DNA of 64,000 bases from Streptococcus iniae (GTDB lineage: Bacteria > Bacillota > Bacilli > Lactobacillales > Streptococcaceae), in the NCBI RefSeq assembly GCF_030732225.1, contig NZ_CP132230.1:276001-340000 (forward strand). Reading direction: 5' to 3'. The notes beneath the pieces are model-generated. The model made no database searches. It saw only the letters and a list, made by a program, of their open reading frames with translations, and was not told the origin of the DNA. Made by a program: the position numbers and the translations under genes. How positions within the stretch are numbered: the first letter of the stretch is position 1; the number at the start of each line of letters is the position of its first letter. Positions 61,709-64,000 of this stretch are shown one piece after another.

Positions 61709-61769
61709 GACCTAGGTCCTATTTTTATTGTTTGCTATTGATTATACTGAATATAAGTTTAATTGACAA
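61709..61769. promoter_or_regulatory. Divergent promoter region of the Crp/Fnr and MFS genes
   Basis: Minus strand: TTGTCA (61764-61769) and TATAAT (61741-61746) at 17 bp drive the regulator. GACCTAGGTC (61709-61718), a 10-bp palindrome, lies downstream of that start just before the ATG. It is a candidate autoregulatory site. Confidence 0.6.
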
Positions 61770-61790
61770 GAAGAAAGAAGTAAGCAACCC

Positions 61791-62960
61791 ATGAAAGCAA
61801 TTTTTGAAAAAATAAGTCTTTTGAGTTTATCACTCATGATGATTTCACCTTTTTCCGTCTCACCAGCCCTTCCCAAGATGATGGCTTATTATCAAGCTTT
61901 AGGCTATCAAGCAGCTAGTGTTAATATTCTCTTTTCCCTATCATCAGTTGCTATTTTGGGCATTTTAGTGATTAACCCAATTTTAAATCGTTACCTGTCT
62001 GAAAAGGCAATTGTTATAATAGGTCTAAGTTTGCTAGCTTTTGGTGGCAGTAGTCCCTTTTTATTTCAAGCCTACCCTCTTGTTTTTTTATCCCGTATTT
62101 TACTTGGAGTTGGTATTGGTTTAATTAATGCTAAAGCTATCAATATTATTAGTGAGCGTTTTTCGGGTAAGGCAAGGGTTAAGCTTTTAGGCTATAGAGC
62201 TTCTTTTGAAGTGGTCGGCTCTTCTATTCTTACTTTTGTATCGGGCTATCTAATTGCCTTTGGTTGGTCTAAAGCTTTTTTGATTTATGCTTTGGCAATT
62301 CCAATCTTGATCTTATACCTTGTTTTTGTTCCTCAAGTTGAAGCTCCAAAAGCAAAGGTAAGCCATCACCACAAGGTTGAAAAATTAAAGCCATCACAAG
62401 TGAAACTGATTTTTGGTTTAGCCTTATATGCCGGCTTTGTGATTTTAGTGAACACTTCAATTACCCTTCGGGTGCCACTTGTAGTGGATCAGATGCAACT
62501 TGGCAGTCCAAAAGAAGCTAGTCTTATTTTAAGTTTAATGATGTTGATGGGGATTATTTCTGGCCTGAGTTTCAGTCATTTCCTTGTTCACCTGAAGTCT
62601 TACTTTATGGGGATTGTAGCTATATCACTTGGCCTTGGCACATTAGTGCTTTGGTCGGCTAGTAGTTTGCTTTTAGTGGCAATAGGTGCCCTTCTAACAG
62701 GATTGGTCTATAGTTTGGGAGTGACTCTTGCCTTTCATACCGTTTCTGAAGCTTTCCCACCTTCTCAATTAACTGCTGCAACAACTTTTGTTTTAATTGG
62801 ATGTAATATTGGGGGTGGGGCAGCTGCCTTGGTTTTACAGATGTTTTCTACCTGGTCACCTTCGGTTATTTTGCCCTATCTTATTTATGCCATCATTAGC
62901 TTGATTATGGGAAGTCTTTTGATTGCTGCTCAGCTATTTAAGCAAAAAAAGAGCAAGTAA
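61791..62960 (+). CDS. MFS transporter
   Basis: 389 residues with twelve predicted membrane segments, a central His/Lys-rich loop (KVSHHHKVEKLKPSQ) and short termini. The pattern fits small drug or metabolite exporters of the DHA1-like group. Its divergent partner is a Crp/Fnr-type regulator. The substrate is unknown. SD AGAAAGAAG is weak. It stands alone before the rpsO promoter. Confidence 0.82.
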   Translation: MKAIFEKISLLSLSLMMISPFSVSPALPKMMAYYQALGYQAASVNILFSLSSVAILGILVINPILNRYLSEKAIVIIGLSLLAFGGSSPFLFQAYPLVFLSRILLGVGIGLINAKAINIISERFSGKARVKLLGYRASFEVVGSSILTFVSGYLIAFGWSKAFLIYALAIPILILYLVFVPQVEAPKAKVSHHHKVEKLKPSQVKLIFGLALYAGFVILVNTSITLRVPLVVDQMQLGSPKEASLILSLMMLMGIISGLSFSHFLVHLKSYFMGIVAISLGLGTLVLWSASSLLLVAIGALLTGLVYSLGVTLAFHTVSEAFPPSQLTAATTFVLIGCNIGGGAAALVLQMFSTWSPSVILPYLIYAIISLIMGSLLIAAQLFKQKKSK

Positions 62961-62972
62961 CCATCATCAATC

Positions 62973-63080
62973 TTGACCAAAAGAAGTCTTTCTGCTAGAA
63001 TAGAATGGTCGTAAGACACACCAACTTTTTCTTGGTTTTAGGAGTGCCAACCCTAGGACTCGGATTAAGCAATAAAAGGA
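62973..63080 (+). promoter_or_regulatory. rpsO promoter and leader
   Basis: TTGACC (62973-62978) and TAGAAT (62996-63001) at 17 bp. The roughly 80-nt leader that follows contains short complementary segments (CCAAC/TTGG; CCTAGGACT) ahead of AAAGGAG. S15 is known to autoregulate through leader structures in several bacteria. Whether this one does is inference. Confidence 0.65.
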
Positions 63081-63089
63081 GAAATTATT

Positions 63090-63359
63090 ATGGCAATCTC
63101 AAAAGAGAAAAAAAATGAAATCATCGCTCAATATGCACGTCATGAAGGCGATACTGGTTCAGTTGAAGTTCAAGTAGCAGTTCTTACATGGGAAATCAAC
63201 CACTTGAACGGTCACATTAAGGACCACAAAAAAGACCACGCTACATACCGTGGATTGATGAAAAAAATCGGTCACCGTCGTAACTTATTAGCTTACTTAC
63301 GTCGTACAGATGTTAACCGTTACCGTGATTTAATTCAATCTTTAGGTCTTCGTCGTTAA
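63090..63359 (+). CDS. rpsO: Ribosomal protein S15
   Basis: 89 residues, full length, with the S15 signature [19 protein letters not shown] (part) and [18 protein letters not shown]. Binds 16S rRNA early in 30S assembly. It precedes pnp, the conserved bacterial order, but a terminator and a long structured leader separate them here. Confidence 0.98.
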   Translation: MAISKEKKNEIIAQYARHEGDTGSVEVQVAVLTWEINHLNGHIKDHKKDHATYRGLMKKIGHRRNLLAYLRRTDVNRYRDLIQSLGLRR

Positions 63360-63375
63360 TGTTAAGTTTAAAATG

Positions 63376-63407
63376 CCCTTTGTCTTCTGGACAGAGGGTG
63401 TTTTTTT
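63376..63407 (+). terminator. Terminator after rpsO
   Basis: CCCTTTGTC (63376-63384) pairs with GACAGAGGG (63390-63398) around TTCTG, then TG and seven T. Confidence 0.9.
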
Positions 63408-63626
63408 GTAGAGCATATCGTTTATTTTTGCTTGACAGATGGTTAGTTATGCCGGTTTGTTTCTCATTCCATAAAATGGTCATAAAGGGTTAAAAAAGAC
63501 TTAAGGTGTTTAAGCAGTTTTATTTTAAAACACCTTTGTTTTTCTGCCTTCTGACAAAATCTCTTTTTCTTGTTAAAAACTCTAGTAATCTTTTCTTTTG
63601 CTTTAAAAATGTGATAAAATAATGAG

Positions 63627-63705
63627 GATACGTCGTTTGATACAAAGAGGAATTTAGCAGTTTTATGCTAGCTTGCTCTTTGTAGCAAAACAGCGTATAT
63701 CAGAT
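63627..63705 (+). other. Long hairpin in the pnp leader
   Basis: ACAAAGAG (63642-63649) pairs with CTCTTTGT (63676-63683). The pairing extends outward imperfectly (GATACG...CGTTT with AAAACAG...CGTATATC) and inward (TAGCA/TGCTA), giving a stem of about 35 bp. PNPase messages in other bacteria are cleaved by RNase III in such a leader stem and then autoregulated. The rest of the 412-bp rpsO-pnp gap holds the rpsO terminator and A+T-rich DNA with no gene. Confidence 0.65.
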
Positions 63706-63771
63706 TACAAAAAACTTATTTTTGAAAGGAATTGAAAAGTGGATTTTCTGCTTTTTAAAGGAATTTATTTT

Positions 63772-64000
63772 ATGTCAAAACAAACATTTACAACAACTTT
63801 TGCGGGGAAACCCTTGGTTGTTGAAATTGGTCAGGTGGCAAAACAAGCAAATGGAGCAACTGTGGTTCGTTATGGCGAGTCAACAGTCTTAACAGCAGCT
63901 GTTATGTCTAAAAAGATGGCAACGGGCGATTTCTTCCCATTGCAAGTCAACTATGAAGAAAAAATGTATGCAGCAGGCAAATTCCCTGGAGGTTTCATGA
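63772..64000 (+). CDS. pnp: Polynucleotide phosphorylase (PNPase), N-terminal part
   Basis: The first 76 residues of PNPase, cut by the window end: [24 protein letters not shown]-like [20 protein letters not shown] and [12 protein letters not shown], all typical of the first RNase PH domain. A 3'-5' exoribonuclease of the degradosome. The ATG follows AAAGGAATTTATTTT. Confidence 0.95.
   Translation, partial: MSKQTFTTTFAGKPLVVEIGQVAKQANGATVVRYGESTVLTAAVMSKKMATGDFFPLQVNYEEKMYAAGKFPGGFM

Overview
The window reads as chromosome of a pyogenic-group Streptococcus. The gene order rel - dtd - lrp-like - msmK - dexB is the one known around the streptokinase locus of S. pyogenes and S. dysgalactiae subsp. 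equisimilis. Other streptococcal markers are a 739-residue Rel, PolC, sortase-anchored surface enzymes, and 6S RNA beside tRNA-Lys(CTT). The species cannot be fixed from this window, but it is not a plain S. pyogenes layout: streptokinase is missing from its usual slot, and a galKTE operon with its own LacI-type regulator lies next to a very large amylopullulanase.

Left end (1-5.2 kb): a visibly A+T-rich block holds the end of a lantibiotic self-protection cluster (lanF partial, lanE, lanG, lanR, lanK). lanG is split by a 1314-bp IS256-family element that has no target duplication. The block stops beside a tRNA-Lys(CTT) gene whose 3' end points at it, the arrangement expected of an integrative element or its remnant. 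A second, apparently identical IS copy at 59.3 kb has a clean 8-bp duplication.

5.2-24 kb: 6S RNA, rarA, and pabA with a fused pabB-pabC (folate), whose promoter sits so close to the start codon that the mRNA should be leaderless. Next come a sortase-type surface amidase, a DUF3013 protein, prmA-rsmE, an MFS pump with an ArsR-like regulator, maltose PTS malT with phosphatase mapP, an M42 peptidase, an NrdI-like flavodoxin and a cell-wall 2',3'-cyclic nucleotidase (CdnP/SntA type).

24-40 kb: rel, dtd, a GtrA protein and a YdeI/OmpD-associated-like protein in the streptokinase slot, a PucR-type HTH protein, msmK, dexB, a lipoprotein, and a 2089-residue amylopullulanase (ApuA type) with two GH13 catalytic units and four CBM41-like modules. 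malT and apuA share LacI/MalR-type operators and msmK has a cre box. Together these genes describe extracellular starch or glycogen breakdown, uptake by PTS and ABC routes, and intracellular processing.

40-64 kb: galR/galKTE, a thioredoxin-like protein, then the housekeeping run yajC, uppS, cdsA, rseP, proS. A second predicted leaderless gene (nucleotidyltransferase fold) and a DUF975 membrane protein broken by an IS30-family element with a 15-bp duplication follow. The window closes with polC, a MarR-controlled flavin reductase, def, the second IS256 copy, a Crp/Fnr regulator divergent from an MFS transporter, rpsO, and the start of pnp behind a long leader hairpin.
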